DNA from: Cocos nucifera
Lineage: Eukaryota > Streptophyta > Magnoliopsida > Arecales > Arecaceae
Length of the DNA: 64,000 bases
NCBI GenBank assembly: GCA_006176705.1
Contig: QRFJ01004251.1
Coordinates: forward strand, 1-64,000
Direction: 5' to 3'
Shown here one piece after another: positions 1-11,631 of the stretch. The translations under genes were made by a program, and so were the position numbers. The notes under the pieces were generated by a model. The model saw only the letters and a list, made by a program, of their open reading frames with translations. It was not told the origin of the DNA and ran no database searches. Each line of letters starts with the position of its first letter. The first letter of the stretch is position 1.

Positions 1-1250
1 ACAATTATGACTAACCTAGTGGCATGGGTTAGCTCAGATTATTGACCACCTCAGATCAGAACTGTGTCAACAGATATGGCCAGGTAAGTGAGATCGGTGG
101 AAGGAATATGCCATTAACTCGTACAAGAACGCATTCAGATCGAGTAGCTTCCAATTAAAAACCAGTCGGTCGTATGTGCCAAACTTACCTTAGACACCAA
201 ATTGTTGAGCCAGAACCAATTGGGTTAGCCTACAATCCAGACTCTAACCTCTGAGCCTAATTAGGTCTTGCTTGATCGTGTCTCGATCTTGACCCAGACT
301 TAATCCTATTAGGCTGGTCAATTTAAGCATTGTTGATCCCATCTAACCAACTCTTGATTCGGTTTGATCAACCGCTTAGACCTAATTGAGCTACCCAAGC
401 CCGAACCCAGTATTATGAATATGTCTTAGATCTAAAATTCTCAATTTTAGACCTAATTAATATTTCATAAACTTAATTCTTAATTAAGTTGGGTTCATAA
501 ACAAAATATGCACAATAAATCCTAGGGTTTCAGGATCTAGGGTTTTGCAGAAAGTAAGTTTTGGGTTTCTGATTAACGACGAACACGCAGCACCCCTACA
601 CGTCATAAGAACACCCCATCGAATGGGAAGAGAGGGCCTTTAAACCCTTCTTCGTTCTTATGACCGGACGGCCAAGAGGAACGCCTTAATCAGGAACATG
701 TAAATCTACAAAACAGTTATAGATCTATATCATATATCTCATATACAAATATAGATCTAATCAAGGCATATTTTGCATACATCTCATGTATCAAATCATG
801 CATGTTTTCAGATCTAAATTATCACATAATAATCTAAAAAATTAGATTTAAATTGATCTAATCAAAATAAATTCTAATCTAGAAAATTATGTAGAACTAT
901 TCTACAACTAGTCTAGACATGCATCAATCATATCTCATATGATATTTAAAATTAAATAATTTTTATTTACTATTTTTTAGATGTTATTATAACCATTATA
1001 ATATCAAAAAATAGTAAATAAATAGATCTAAAATATGATTTAATCAAGATTAAATCAAAAACATGCAAGACTATTCTATAGAACTATTCTATTTTAGAAC
1101 TAGTCATGCATATTTTCTAATCTTAGATCCAAATTATTTAATTTTAATTTTTTCTGATTTTAGACTGATCACATCTATGTGACATCTAAATCACTTTTTT
1201 TAATTAAAATAAATTAAAATCAGATCTAATAATTAAAGGCTCTAACCAGT
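1..1250 (-). mobile_element. Copia family A: 5' leader of a second tandem unit
   Basis: This stretch is nearly identical to 8075-9342, which is the untranslated leader between the primer binding site and gag of the neighbouring unit. At its right end (1238-1248) is a decayed copy of the primer binding site that has lost three bases. It directly follows the LTR at 1251-3527, so the window opens inside another internal region on the minus strand whose gag would lie about 0.6 kb off the left edge. A consensus splice donor on the minus strand is at 183-188. No coding sequence is expected here and none is seen. Confidence 0.85.
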
Positions 1251-1821
1251 TGAAGGAAATCCTGATTTCCCGGTCCAGGTTCGTCCAGATCTGATTAGAT
1301 CAAGAGATATATTTCAAAAATTTTTCTCTTGATCTCAATCAGATCTTGATATATTTCAGATCTGATTCTTATTATTTTAATAAATAAAATAAAATAAGAT
1401 AAATTAAATCAAATTTAATTTACCTGATTTGGGTAATCCTATTACCCTGTAGATGATCCTGATTGCAGCGGAAGGTTCTGGATCTAGCCACGCAAGCGCC
1501 TGGCCTCTACCGGTATCCACTCGGGTTGGATCTGGAGATCCTCTTCTTCTCTATCACACCTCCAAAAATCAGATCTGGATCTGATCTGGAGGATCTTCAA
1601 AACTCTTTTGAAGATCTGCAGTCGTCCTTTTGCAGCAGCGCAGCCTTCTTGCTTTTGATCGCCTTTCCTTGATCTGAATCGCACCAACCTAAGTCCAAAA
1701 CACCTTTTGGACGTGGAGAGCAAGGGGAGAAGAGACTATGGCATGGAGAAGGAGGGGAGAGGCAGCCTTGGGGCGTGGGGTCTAATTGCATTCACTTTAG
1801 AATTAGGGTTGGGCGCAGGGT

Positions 1822-1831
1822 CTTATTTATA
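1822..1831 (-). promoter_or_regulatory. TATA box of the shared LTR
   Basis: TATAAATAAG on the minus strand, about 0.57 kb before the LTR end. The other family LTRs have a TATA motif at the same relative place, so this should mark the U3/R junction region. Confidence 0.6.
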
Positions 1832-2138
1832 GACCTCTTGTGATCCAACTCCTCTTCCTCTCAACCAATCACAACCCTTTGTGAAATCAGATCTAAATCT
1901 GATTGGTTGGAATAGAGACCCCTGGATTCCTCCTTAGAGGGCGCCTAAGACCAGTCAAACTGGATTCTTAGTAGAACTCTGATTGGAATCCAAAAGGGAG
2001 GTGGAGTCCTTGTCCAACAAGGACTCCTAGGCGCCTCCTACTTGGGCTCACGCCACCCTTGGCGTGCGCCCTTCTCCTTGCCAGGTTCTGGCAGGGGGAC
2101 AGGCCCCCACCAGCTCTCCAATAGGTGCATGACATGTG

Positions 2139-2206
2139 GTCAAAAGTCAAAGGGTCAATGGTCAACATTTGACCAGTCAAAGGTAGACTTTTGACCAAAG
2201 TCAAAG
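2139..2206 (-). promoter_or_regulatory. W-box (TTGAC) cluster in copia U3
   Basis: Eight TTGAC/GTCAA cores lie within about 70 bp, on both strands. TTGAC is the core bound by plant WRKY factors. The cluster is repeated in the other LTR copies and lies upstream of the TATA box on the element's own strand. A regulatory role is inferred. Confidence 0.45.
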
Positions 2207-3527
2207 AACAAGAAATGGCAGGTGACCAAAAATGGCAGGTAATGTCTTACAAATAAGACAACCTATTCTGACTTGGACAACCTCCAGTCAGACCATATGA
2301 AGGCCTCTGATTGAGCACAAACTCCTTTGGCTCAGTCAGGACAACTTATTTATGATAGTAAAAGAAGAACGTTAGGTTCAATCGAGTGCTAGCACGATTT
2401 CCTTGAACCTAATTGAATCTCATTCAGATCAATTGAACTAGATCAGTTCAATTGATGATCACCAGATTCAAACCCTTGTTTGTGTGACCCAGTTAGGTTC
2501 AGTTCTGTATGGTAATGGGATATGTCATGATCTCTATCATAGACATCATCGAAACTCCTTTCGATGGATCAGAACTCTTCTGATTCGAACAGCTAGAATG
2601 ATCGATCATCTAAATCATTCTAATTGCTCCCAAAATCCACCAGTGACACCTAGCAGTATATGGTGGCAACCCATCAGAGCTGAATGTGAACCTCTTGGTG
2701 CAGCTACCTGTGTGATTAAGTTCTTCTATCTTGAGCCCCGATCAGATTAGGGTTAAGGTGAACTCGTCAAACCCTAGTCTCTGTCATATGATGTAATCAT
2801 TCGATTCGAGTCCAATGTGAAAATCTAAATAGAAACTCTTTCTATTATTTCACTCTGCCATGGCCATGGGCTTCTGGACTTGATTCTCATGATCATCATA
2901 GGGCTGCTCCTCTACCACCGAGGTAGATAGATTCCATCTTGATGCAATCCAGTTCCTACAATGAACATGCTATAGCCAACATACACCTCAGGGTTCCATA
3001 TGGCTAGGAGACCGAGTAATGGTGTAGTCAAACTATAACACCCTCAAGGTGAACTGCCGATGCATCTCAGGTCAAAGAACCAGACACACTACTGCAGCAT
3101 CGAGTCAGTCATTGACGAGAAGGTAGACTTCCTAATGACTACTCGAGGTGGTCACGCTCAGTGCCCTCGTTCTCTAACGAGTACCTGTACTCTCGCTCCG
3201 GTGTCTCCACACCGTAGACTCAAGACTCATCTACTAAAGAGAAGCGATCGTACACCAACCTTCCGGATCAATCACCATCCTCGTGATGATCCTATGGTCG
3301 GGAGCTGTTTATGAGTTAATAATGATTATTCATGTCTTAAATTTTCAACTCTTGAAAATATGAATTATCATTACCATTAACTCAAAGGATGTATCACAGA
3401 CACTAAATACACATATGTGATAGAAAATAACCCATTTTATTAATTATAGTCAAAATTACAATTTTGCCCCTAGAAGTGTATTACAAGTGTCAGCCAATTC
3501 TGGCTTCTAGGGCACATATATCTAACA

Positions 3528-3540
3528 ATCTCCCACTTGT
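3528..3540 (-). other. Polypurine tract of copia A
   Basis: The minus strand reads ACAAGTGGGAGAT immediately before the TGTTAG start of the 3' LTR. This is the position and composition expected for the plus-strand primer of reverse transcription. Confidence 0.8.
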
Positions 3541-3541
3541 C

Positions 3542-4040
3542 CTAAAGCCAATTGGCTACAAGTCTAAGTCCCATCTTCTCAAGGTGGGCTTCGATCTTCT
3601 GCTGGCCCAACGGCTTTGTAAGTGGGTCTGCCACATTATCTGCGGAGTTGACTCTCTTGACCTCAACGTAACCTTTCTCAAGGTAATCGCGGATGAGATG
3701 ATATCGCCGCTCAATGTGCTTGGACTTCTGGTGAGACCTCGGCTCCTTAGCAAGGGCTATGGCGCCATTATCGCAGTAAAGAGGAATGGCATCTGATGGC
3801 ATTACTCCAATTTCTGCAGCAAACTTCTTGTACCAGAATGCTTCCTTTGCAGCTCTGATGCAGCTATATATTCTGCTTCCATGGTGGAATCTGCTATCAC
3901 AGTTTGCTTGGAACTCTTCCAGCTGACAGCTCCACCATTGCACACAAACAGACTTCCAGATGTCGACTTTCGATCATCTATATCGGACATGAAGTCCGAG
4001 TCTGTGTATCCCTTGAACTTGGAGTTCTCCATTACCAAAG
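3542..4040 (-). pseudogene. Copia A pol: RNase H domain
   Basis: This is the C-terminal RNase H end of a Ty1/copia polyprotein, which degrades the RNA strand of the RNA-DNA hybrid during replication. Visible motifs are the start of the domain (YTDSDF), the AEYIAAS helix, the YCDN acidic motif, and a conserved tail with the ADPLTKPL motif near the stop. It occupies two overlapping frames (3802-4038 and 3542-3943), so there is a frameshift around 3810-3940. The stop lies about 14 bp from the polypurine tract, which is normal for copia. Confidence 0.85.
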
Positions 4041-4066
4041 ACCAACATCATATCCTTAGTTTCTTC

Positions 4067-5236
4067 TCAAGTACTTAAGGATACACATTTCACAGAAGTC
4101 CAGTGTTCTTCACCTGGATTTGACTGATATCTGCTTGTGACACTCACAGCATGGGCTGCTATATCAGGTCGTGTACATAGCATGGCATACATGAGGCTCC
4201 CTATTGCAGAAGCATAAGGGATCTTGCTCATGCGTTCTATTTCCTCATGCATTGCTACATCTTCTTGTGAAAGATGATACCATGTCTGAAAGATGGTATT
4301 AATCCCCTCTTAGAGTTTTTCCATACTAAACCTCTTTAGTACTTTCCTCTATGTACCTCTTTAGTACTGTGTAAAGTCCTAGCATCCTAGCATTCCTATT
4401 CGGTCTATCCCCTATAGACCTTAATTCCTAGAATAAAGGATGCTTCACCTAGGTCTTTCATGGAGAATTCCTTAGACAACCACATCTTGACTGATGTCAA
4501 CATGGGAATATCATTCCCAATAAGGAGGATGTCATCCACGTACAATACGAGGAAGACAACAGCGCTCCCACTGACCCTTTTGAAAACACATGGTTCCTCT
4601 TCATTGAAACGAGTTTTGATGAAACCAAACCATTTTTGATCACATCATTGAAATCGAGTGTTCCAGCTCCGAGATGCTTGCTTAAGTCCATATATGGACC
4701 TTTGCAGCTTGCAAACCTTGTGATCAGTTTCACGTCCACTGGATGTGAAACCATATATAGATATCTTCATAATATCCATTTAGAATAGCCGTATCATTTG
4801 CAAGAATAAAATGCACATAGCTATGGAAAAGGTATCCTGATAGTCAATGCCTTCACGTTGACTATAACCTTTTGCCACCAAGTCTAGCCTTGAATGTCTC
4901 CACATTCCCATCTGCACCAATCTTTCTCTTGAAGATCCATTTACACCCAATAGGTACTATACCTTCTGGTGGATCTACCAAGGTCCAGACTTGGTTTGAG
5001 TGCATCGAGTCGATTTCTGACTTCATTGCCTCAAGCCATTTCTCGGAGTCGATATCTGATATCGCCTCGTTGTAGGTTTTGGGATCATCTCCATGAGCAC
5101 CATTACCTATGAGGAACATTTCCTCTACATCCTCTGAAATAATACCTAAGTATCTTTCAGGGGGACGGGAAACTCTTTCCGATCTACGAGGTGGAGGAGG
5201 TAGTGTTCTTATTGGCTCAACCTGATTTGGTTCCAC
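4067..5236 (-). pseudogene. Copia A pol: reverse transcriptase domain
   Basis: Copia-type reverse transcriptase in pieces: 4862-5236 carries the linker and RT start (EKWLEAM, WIFKRKIG, KARL), 4497-4754 overlaps the middle, and 4067-4252 carries the IPYASAIGSLMYAM and RPDIA motifs. The YVDD catalytic motif is at 4531-4542. Between about 4740 and 4860 the copy has lost bases present in units B and C, and several frameshifts separate the pieces. It cannot give an intact enzyme. Confidence 0.85.
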
Positions 5237-5289
5237 TTGGTCCTTAGCTCGTTCTACTTGTGAGACTTTCTCATCAAGCTTAATCTGCT

Positions 5290-6185
5290 TTCCAATGCCG
5301 CTATCTTGAATAAACTATTTTTCAAGAAAGATGGCATGTCGACTCACAATCACATTGTGGTCTTCTGGAATGTAGAAATAGTATCCTAATGACTCTTTAG
5401 GATATCCTATGAATCGAGCTCTAAAGGACCTAAACTCTAACTTGTCCGCTTGTTGTCTTTTGACATGAGCCGGACAACCCCAAATTCTGAGATGACTCAG
5501 ACTTGGTTTCTTACCGTGCCATATCTCATACGGTGTGGTAGGAACGGTTTTAGAGGGAACCCTATTCAGTAGAATAGATTGAAGTTAATAATGAATGTCC
5601 CCAAAGAAAATCAGGGAGGTCTGTGAAGCTCATCATGGATCGAACCATATCCAATAGAGTCCGATTTCTCCGTTCTGAAACCCCGTTGAGTTGAGGTGTT
5701 CCTGGTGGAGTCCATTGAGAGACTATGCCATTTTTCCTTAAGATAGTCTAGGAATTCCCGGCTAAGGTATTCACCTCCTCGATCTGATCGAAGAACCTTA
5801 ATGGGTTTTCCAGTTTGTTTTTCTACTTCATGTCTGAATTCTTTGAACTTTTCAAAAGCTTCAGACTTATGTCTCATAAGATACACATACCCATACCTAG
5901 ACAGATCATCGGTAAAGGTAATGAAGTAGACAAAATTGCCTCTAGCCGGCACATCAAATGGGCCGCACACATCAGTATGTACTAGGGCAAGGAGATCTGT
6001 GGCCCTCTCCCCATGTCCAACAAAAGGGAGTTTAGTCATTTTGCCTTGAAGACAAGATTCACAAGTTGGATATGACTCAAAAGTCAATGGACTCAATAGC
6101 CCATTTTTCTCCAATTTGTTGAATCCTATCTTCTGCTATATGACCTAATCTCAGGTGCCATAGATATCTGTCGTTTGGACTATCC
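5290..6185 (-). pseudogene. Copia A pol: integrase domain
   Basis: Integrase with GAG-pre-integrase region: LWHLRLGH (His-His half, around 6150-6180) and CESCLQGK (Cys-Cys half, around 6050). The catalytic core follows, with HTDVCGP (first Asp), FTDDLSRYGYVY and RSDRGGEY (second Asp). A frameshift near 5730-5745 separates it from the NGVSERRNR region with the catalytic Glu. At the end, about 5320-5326, is the in-frame TAG also found in units B and C. Unlike B and C, this copy keeps Gln rather than a stop after EVEK. Confidence 0.85.
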
Positions 6186-6626
6186 CTAGGTCGTTTGGCA
6201 TTCACGTTTTGCTCGATAGTTAGAAATAGGTACATCAATATGTAGCTGATAAAGACCATTAATAAGGAAACCATTTGCAATTTTATTTCTTTCATAAAGA
6301 ATGTTACAATGGTCCTTAAAGAAGGTGATCACATAACCTTCTTGTGCTAAGCATGAAACAGAAATCAAATTCCTGCTAGCTGCAGGCACATAATAACAGT
6401 CTTTTAAAACTAAGTCTAAACCAGATGGTAATCGAAGAGGGTATGTTCCCACGGCTACTGCAGCAACTCTTGCTCCATTACCGATGCGTAGGATCATGTC
6501 TCCATCCCTCAGCCTCCTGCTATCCTCAAGACCCTGCATAGAAGTGCACAGATGAGCACTAGAACCAGAGTCAAGCACCCAACTGGATGCAGAAGAAACC
6601 GTAAGGTTAGACTCAATAACGAGCAT
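6186..6626 (-). pseudogene. Copia A protease and start of integrase
   Basis: The open stretch of 146 codons begins just after the gag zinc knuckle. The aspartic protease motif WVLDSGSSAHLC lies near residues 16-27 with the catalytic Asp in DSG, followed by the YYVPAASRNLISVS region typical of copia proteases. It ends through a frameshift before the GAG-pre-integrase segment. The protease would cut the Gag-Pol precursor. Confidence 0.85.
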
Positions 6627-6639
6627 ACCTCCAGAAGGA

Positions 6640-7467
6640 CCTTCCTTCTTGTTCTTCAGGGTGGCCAGGTAAGTAGGGCAGTTCCGCTTCCAATGGCCGT
6701 CGCTGTTGCAATGGAAACACTTTCCTTTGCCATCGACCTTCTTCTTCGGTTCTCTGCCTTCTTCTTCTTTGATCCTTCCACCTTTTGCTTTTTCACAGAC
6801 TTCTTTTTCTTTCCATAAGACTTTCTTTTGGAAGAAGTCCGTTCCATAGCAAGAACTGAGCCTTTAGAACCTTTCATAGAAAGCTCAGCGGTAACCAGCA
6901 TATTCATCAACTCGGCCAAGGAATTTTCTGAAGTTTATGCATGTGGTAATTCATGATGAATTGCCCATATGCATCAGTCAAGGATTGCAGAATAATATCG
7001 TTCTGCAGGTCCAAGTCCAACTTCACACCGAGCTTCTCAAGCTCTTCCATGTCCTTGATCATTGTCAGACAGTGATCTTGGACTGACTGCCCATCACGCA
7101 TCTTAGCCTTAAAAAGTCATTTCGTGACTTGATATTTGGCTGCGCGACTCTGTTCACCAAACATCTCCTGCAGGTGAGCCAACATTTGGCGAGCAGTCCC
7201 GATATCTTCATGTTGGCGCTGGAGCTCATCAGACATCGAGCCCAACATGTAGTATCTGGCCTTATTATCTTCGTCAATCCATTTTTCCAGAGACGCTCTC
7301 TGTTCAGTGGATGGACGAGCTGGTAAGGTGGGAGGGTCCTGGTCCAAAACATGTGTTAACTTCTCTGAACCCAAAACAATTTTGTAGTTCCTGAGCCAAT
7401 CTTTATAATTGGGTCCAGTCAGTCTATGTGTGTCTAGGATACGTGCCAGTGGGTTGGACGCAGACAT
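6640..7467 (-). pseudogene. Copia A gag (capsid/nucleocapsid), interrupted
   Basis: The start is the ATG at 7465-7467 (MSASNPLARIL), the same in units B and C; an upstream in-frame ATG at 7485 is not conserved in them. Residues 1-116 carry the UBN2-like copia capsid region (NYKDWLRNYKIVL, MFGEQSRAAKYQ). An in-frame TGA at 7117-7119 follows; the frame continues after five codons with a second ATG at 7101 (MRDGQSVQDHC). A frameshift near 6910 precedes the Lys-rich stretch and the CX2CX4HX4C zinc knuckle (about 6678-6719). The TGA is shared by B and C. Confidence 0.88.
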
Positions 7468-9342
7468 TTTCCTGTAGAGAGTCAAAGATTCTAGTTAGAT
7501 ACTGTAATTTTGACTTGACCAATTTGTTTAGGGATTTTATTTTTAAACAAATTAGCTCCCACTATTTTCTCGGATCCCTACACTCCCTCTGTAGAGATGC
7601 GAAAATCTCCACGATTGATGATTTCTAGTGGGTGGTGCGGTCTCACCAACTGACTCATCACCTCACCTAACAGTTATTGGTGATGGGTTAGCCAATGAGT
7701 GAACAACTCTTGTTCAATGATTCTCTAATCATGGTGCACCCAAACTTGGTCTCTAATTCATGAATCTCACCGTATCCGGAATATTGATCCACTCCTTAGT
7801 TAAGTCAGACCCACCATTTGCATAGACTGGGTTCCTAATTGAGGTCTCTCACCGTATCCGAAATATTGAGCCCAACTCATCCTCCAGCCCATAGCATCCA
7901 ATGCCTAATAGACATGGTTGCGTCTTCCCGGTGCAACTGAGCCACTGTATCCAGCCGAGAACAATCAACCCCGGGAAGGGCCCGCACATCTACAATGGTG
8001 GAAGACCTCAGACTTAATCTTTTCTTAGGGAGAATTGATTCAGGTCTCATTAAACTAGACTTGGCTTAGTCATAACAATTATGACTAACCTAGTGGCATG
8101 GGTTAGCTCGGATTATTGACCACCTCAGATCAGAACTGTGTCAACAGATATGGCCAGGTAAGTGAGACCGGTGGAAGGAATATGCCATTAACTCGCACAA
8201 GAACGCATTCAGGTCGAGTAGCTTCCAATTAAAAACCAGTCGGTCGTCTATGTGCCAAACTTACCTTAGACACCAAATTGTTGAGTCAGAACCAATTGGG
8301 TTAGCCTACAATCCAGACTCTAACCTCTGAGCCTAATTAGGTCTTGCTTGATCGTGTCTCGATCTTGACCCAGACTTAATCCTATTAGGCTGGTCAATTT
8401 AAGCATTGTTGATCCCATCTAACCAACTCTTGATTCGGTTTGATCAACCGCTTAGACCTAATTGAGCTACCCAAGCCCGAACCCAGTATTATGAATATGT
8501 CTTAGATCTGAAATTCTCAATTTTAGACCTAATTAATATTCCATAAACTTAATTCTTAATTAAGTAGGGTTCATAAACAAAATATGCACAATAAATCCTA
8601 GGGTTTCAGGATCTAGGGTTTTGCAGAAAGTAAGTTTTGGGTTTCTGATTAAGGACGAACACGCAGCACCCCTACACATCATAAGAACACCCCATCGAAT
8701 GGGAAGAGAGGGCCTTTAAACCCTTCTTCGTTCTTATGACCGGACGGCCAAGAGGAACGCCTTAATCAGGAACATGTAATACTACAAAACAGTTATAGAT
8801 CTATATCATATATCTCATATACAAATTTAGATCTAATCAAGGCATATTTTGCATACATCTCATGTATCAAATCATGCATGTTTTCAGATCTAAATTATCT
8901 CATAATAATCTAAAAAATTAGATTTAAATTGATCTAATCAAAATAAATTCTAATCTAGACAATTATGTAGAACTATTCTACAACTAGTCTAGACATGCAT
9001 CAATCATATCTCATATGATATTTAAAATTAAATAATTTTTATTTACTATTTATCAGATGTTATTATAACACTTATAATATCAGAAAATAGTAAATAAGAA
9101 GATCTAAAATATGATTTAATCAGATTAAATCAAAGACATGCAAAACTATTCTATAGAACTATTCTATTCTAGAACTAGTCATGCATATCTTCATAATTCT
9201 TAGATCCAAATCATTTAATTTTAATTTTTCTGATTTCAGATCTGATCACATCTCATGTGACATCTAAAATCACTTTATTTTCTAATTAAAATAAAATTAA
9301 AATCAGATCTAAACAATTTAGAACCATGGCTCTGATACCAGT
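7468..9342 (-). mobile_element. Copia A leader (PBS to gag)
   Basis: An untranslated leader of about 1.9 kb, AT-rich near the primer site and more GC-rich near gag. It contains a consensus splice donor (minus strand, plus coordinates 8259-8264). It also has two copies of a CGGATACGGTGAGA-type motif about 73 bp apart (near 7775 and 7850), and a short GC block with CGGGCCC near 7980. All of these recur in units B and C. No open frame of interest. Confidence 0.8.
9328..9340 (-). other. Primer binding site, initiator Met tRNA type
   Basis: The minus strand reads TGGTATCAGAGCC two bases beyond the LTR end, matching the 3' end of plant initiator methionine tRNA. This fixes the LTR border and the element's orientation. 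Confidence 0.9.
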
Positions 9343-11631
9343 TGAAGGGAAAATCCTGATTTCCCGGTCCAGGTTCGTTCCAGATCTGATCAGATCAAGA
9401 GATATATTTCAAAAATTTTCTCTTGATCTCAATCAGATCTTGATATATTTTAGATCTGATTCTTATTATTTTAATAAATAAAATAAAATAAGATAAATTA
9501 AATCAAATTTAATTTACCTGATTTGGGTAATCCTATTACCCTGTAGATGATCCTGATTGCAGCGGAAGGTTCTGGATCTTAGCCACGCAAGCGCCTGGCC
9601 TCTACCGGTATCCACTCGGGTTGGATCTGGAGATCCTCTTCTTCTCTATCACACCTCCAAAAATTAGATCTGGATCTGATCTGGAGGATCTTCAAAACTC
9701 CTTTTGAAGATCAGCAGTCGTCCTTTTGCAGCAGCGCAGCCTTCTTGCTTTTGATCGCCTTTCTTTTGATCTGAATCGCACCAACCTAAGTCCAAAACTC
9801 TTTTGGACGTGGAGAGGAGAGGGGAGAAGAAGACTTTGGCATGGAGGAAGGAGGGGAGAGGCAGCCTTGGGGCGTGGGAAATCTTAGCTCAATTATTTTG
9901 AGTTGGGCGCAGGGTCTTATTTATAGACCTCTTGTGATCCAACTCCTCTTCCTTCCCAACCAATCACAACCCTTTGTGAAATCAGATCTAAATCTGATTG
10001 GTTGGAATAGAGACCCCTGGATTCCTCCTTAGAGGGTGCCTAAGACCAGTCAAACTGGATTCTTAGTAGAACTCTGATTGGAATCCAAAAGGGAGGTGGA
10101 GTCCTTGTCCAACAAGGACTCCTAGGCGCCTCCTAACTTGGGCTCACGCCACCCTTGGCGTGCGCCCTCCTCCTTGCCAGGTTCTGGCAGGGGGACAGGC
10201 CCCCACCAGCTCTCCAATAGGTGCATGACATGTGGTCAAAAGTCAAAGTGGTCAATGGTCAACGTTTGACCAGTCAAAGGTAGACTTTTGACCAAAGTCA
10301 AAGAACAAGAAATGGCAGGTGACCAAAAATGGCAGGTAATGTCTTACAAATAAGAAGACAACCTATTCTGACTTGGACAACCTCCAGTCAGACCATATGA
10401 AGGCCTCTGATTGAGCACAAACTCCTTTGGCTCAGTCAGGACAACTTATTTATGATAGTAAAAGAAGAACGTTAGGTTCAATCGAGTGCTAGCACGATTT
10501 CCTTGAACCTAATTGAATCTCATTCAGATCAATTGAACTAGATCAGTTCAATTGATGATCACCAGATTCAAACCCTTGTTTGTGTGACCCAGTTAGGTTC
10601 AGTTCTGTATGGTAATGGGATATGTCATGATCTCTATCATCGACATCATCGAAACTCCTTTCGATGGATCAGAACTCTTCTGATTCGAACAGCTAGAATG
10701 ATCGATCATCTAAATCATTCTAATTGCTCCCAAAATCCACCAGTGACACCTAGCAGTATATGGTGGCAACCCATCAGAGCTGAATGCGAACCTCTTGGTG
10801 CAGCTACCTGTGTGATTCAGTTCTTCTATCTTGAGCCCCGATCAGATTAGGGTTAAGGTGAACTCGTCAAACCCTAGTCTCTGTCATATGATGTAATCAT
10901 TCGATTCGAGTCCAATGTGAAAATCTAAATAGAAACTCTTTCTATTATTTCACTCTGCCATGGCCATGGACTTCTGGACTTGATTCTCATGATCATCATA
11001 GGGCTGCTCCTCTACCACCGAGGTAGATAGATTCCATCTTGATGCAATCCAGTTCCTACAATGAACATGCTATAGCCAACATACACCTCAGGGTTCCATA
11101 TGGCTAGGAGATCCGAGTAATGGTGTAGTCAAACTATAACACCCTCAAGGTGAACTGCCGATGCACCTCAGGTCAAAGAACCAGACACACTACTGCAGCA
11201 TCGAGTCAGTCATTGACGAGAAGGTAGACTTCCCTAATGACTACTCGAGGTGGTCACGCTCAGTGCCCTCGTTCTCTAACGAGTACCTGTACTCTCGCTC
11301 CGGTGTGTCTCCACACCGTAGACTCAAGACTCATCTACTAAAGAGAAGCGATTGTACACCAACCTTCTGGATCAATCACCATCCTCATGATGATCCTATG
11401 GTCGGGAGCATTTTATGAGTTAACAATGATTATTCATGTCTTAAATTTTCAACTCTTGAAAATATGAATTATCATTACCATTAACTCAAAGGATGTATCA
11501 CAGACACTAAATACACATATGTGATAGAAAATAATCTATTTTATTGATATTAGTCAAAATTATAATTTTGCCCCTAGAAGTGTATTACAAGTGTCAGCCA
11601 ATTCTGGCTTCTAGGGCACATATATCTAACA
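9343..11631 (-). mobile_element. Copia A 5' LTR
   Basis: LTR of 2289 bp, TGTTAG...TTCA on the minus strand, almost identical to 1251-3527, which suggests recent activity. Its outer edge abuts Athila-like sequence; the five bases at 11632-11636 (TTTTC) are the candidate target duplication, with the partner off the left edge. The TATA box is at 9916-9925, the stem-loop at 10098-10122 and the W-box cluster at 10235-10302. Confidence 0.92.
9916..9925 (-). promoter_or_regulatory. TATA box of copia A 5' LTR
   Basis: TATAAATAAG on the minus strand at the same relative place as in the shared LTR at 1822-1831. It is the likely promoter of unit A. Confidence 0.6.

Larger units (their letters stand above)
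1251..3527 (-). mobile_element. Copia family A LTR, shared between two tandem units
   Basis: This long terminal repeat of 2277 bp begins TGTTAG and ends TTCA on the minus strand. It matches 9343-11631 along its whole length at roughly 98-99 percent by eye. A polypurine tract (3528-3540) adjoins its start and a primer-site remnant adjoins its end. It therefore serves as 3' LTR of the unit to its right and 5' LTR of the unit to its left. The minus-strand order is W-box cluster (2139-2206), stem-loop (2003-2027), then TATA box (1822-1831). The open frame at 2484-2750 is conserved in the other LTR only because the LTRs are alike. Confidence 0.9.

Noticed and set aside
2484..2750. 88-codon frame repeated almost exactly at 10584-10850
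   Set aside because: It lies inside the copia LTR and is conserved only because the two LTRs are near-identical. No domain, and it is broken in the older LTR copies.
7105..7120. Possible -1 frameshift slippery site after the gag TGA (a run of T before AAG)
   Set aside because: The T run is one base short of the classic heptamer, and the downstream frame is already the zero frame, so no shift is needed.
9328..9340. tRNA-like match
   Set aside because: Only the 13-base primer site complementary to the tRNA 3' end, not a tRNA gene. The same applies at 34575, 54228 and 20331.
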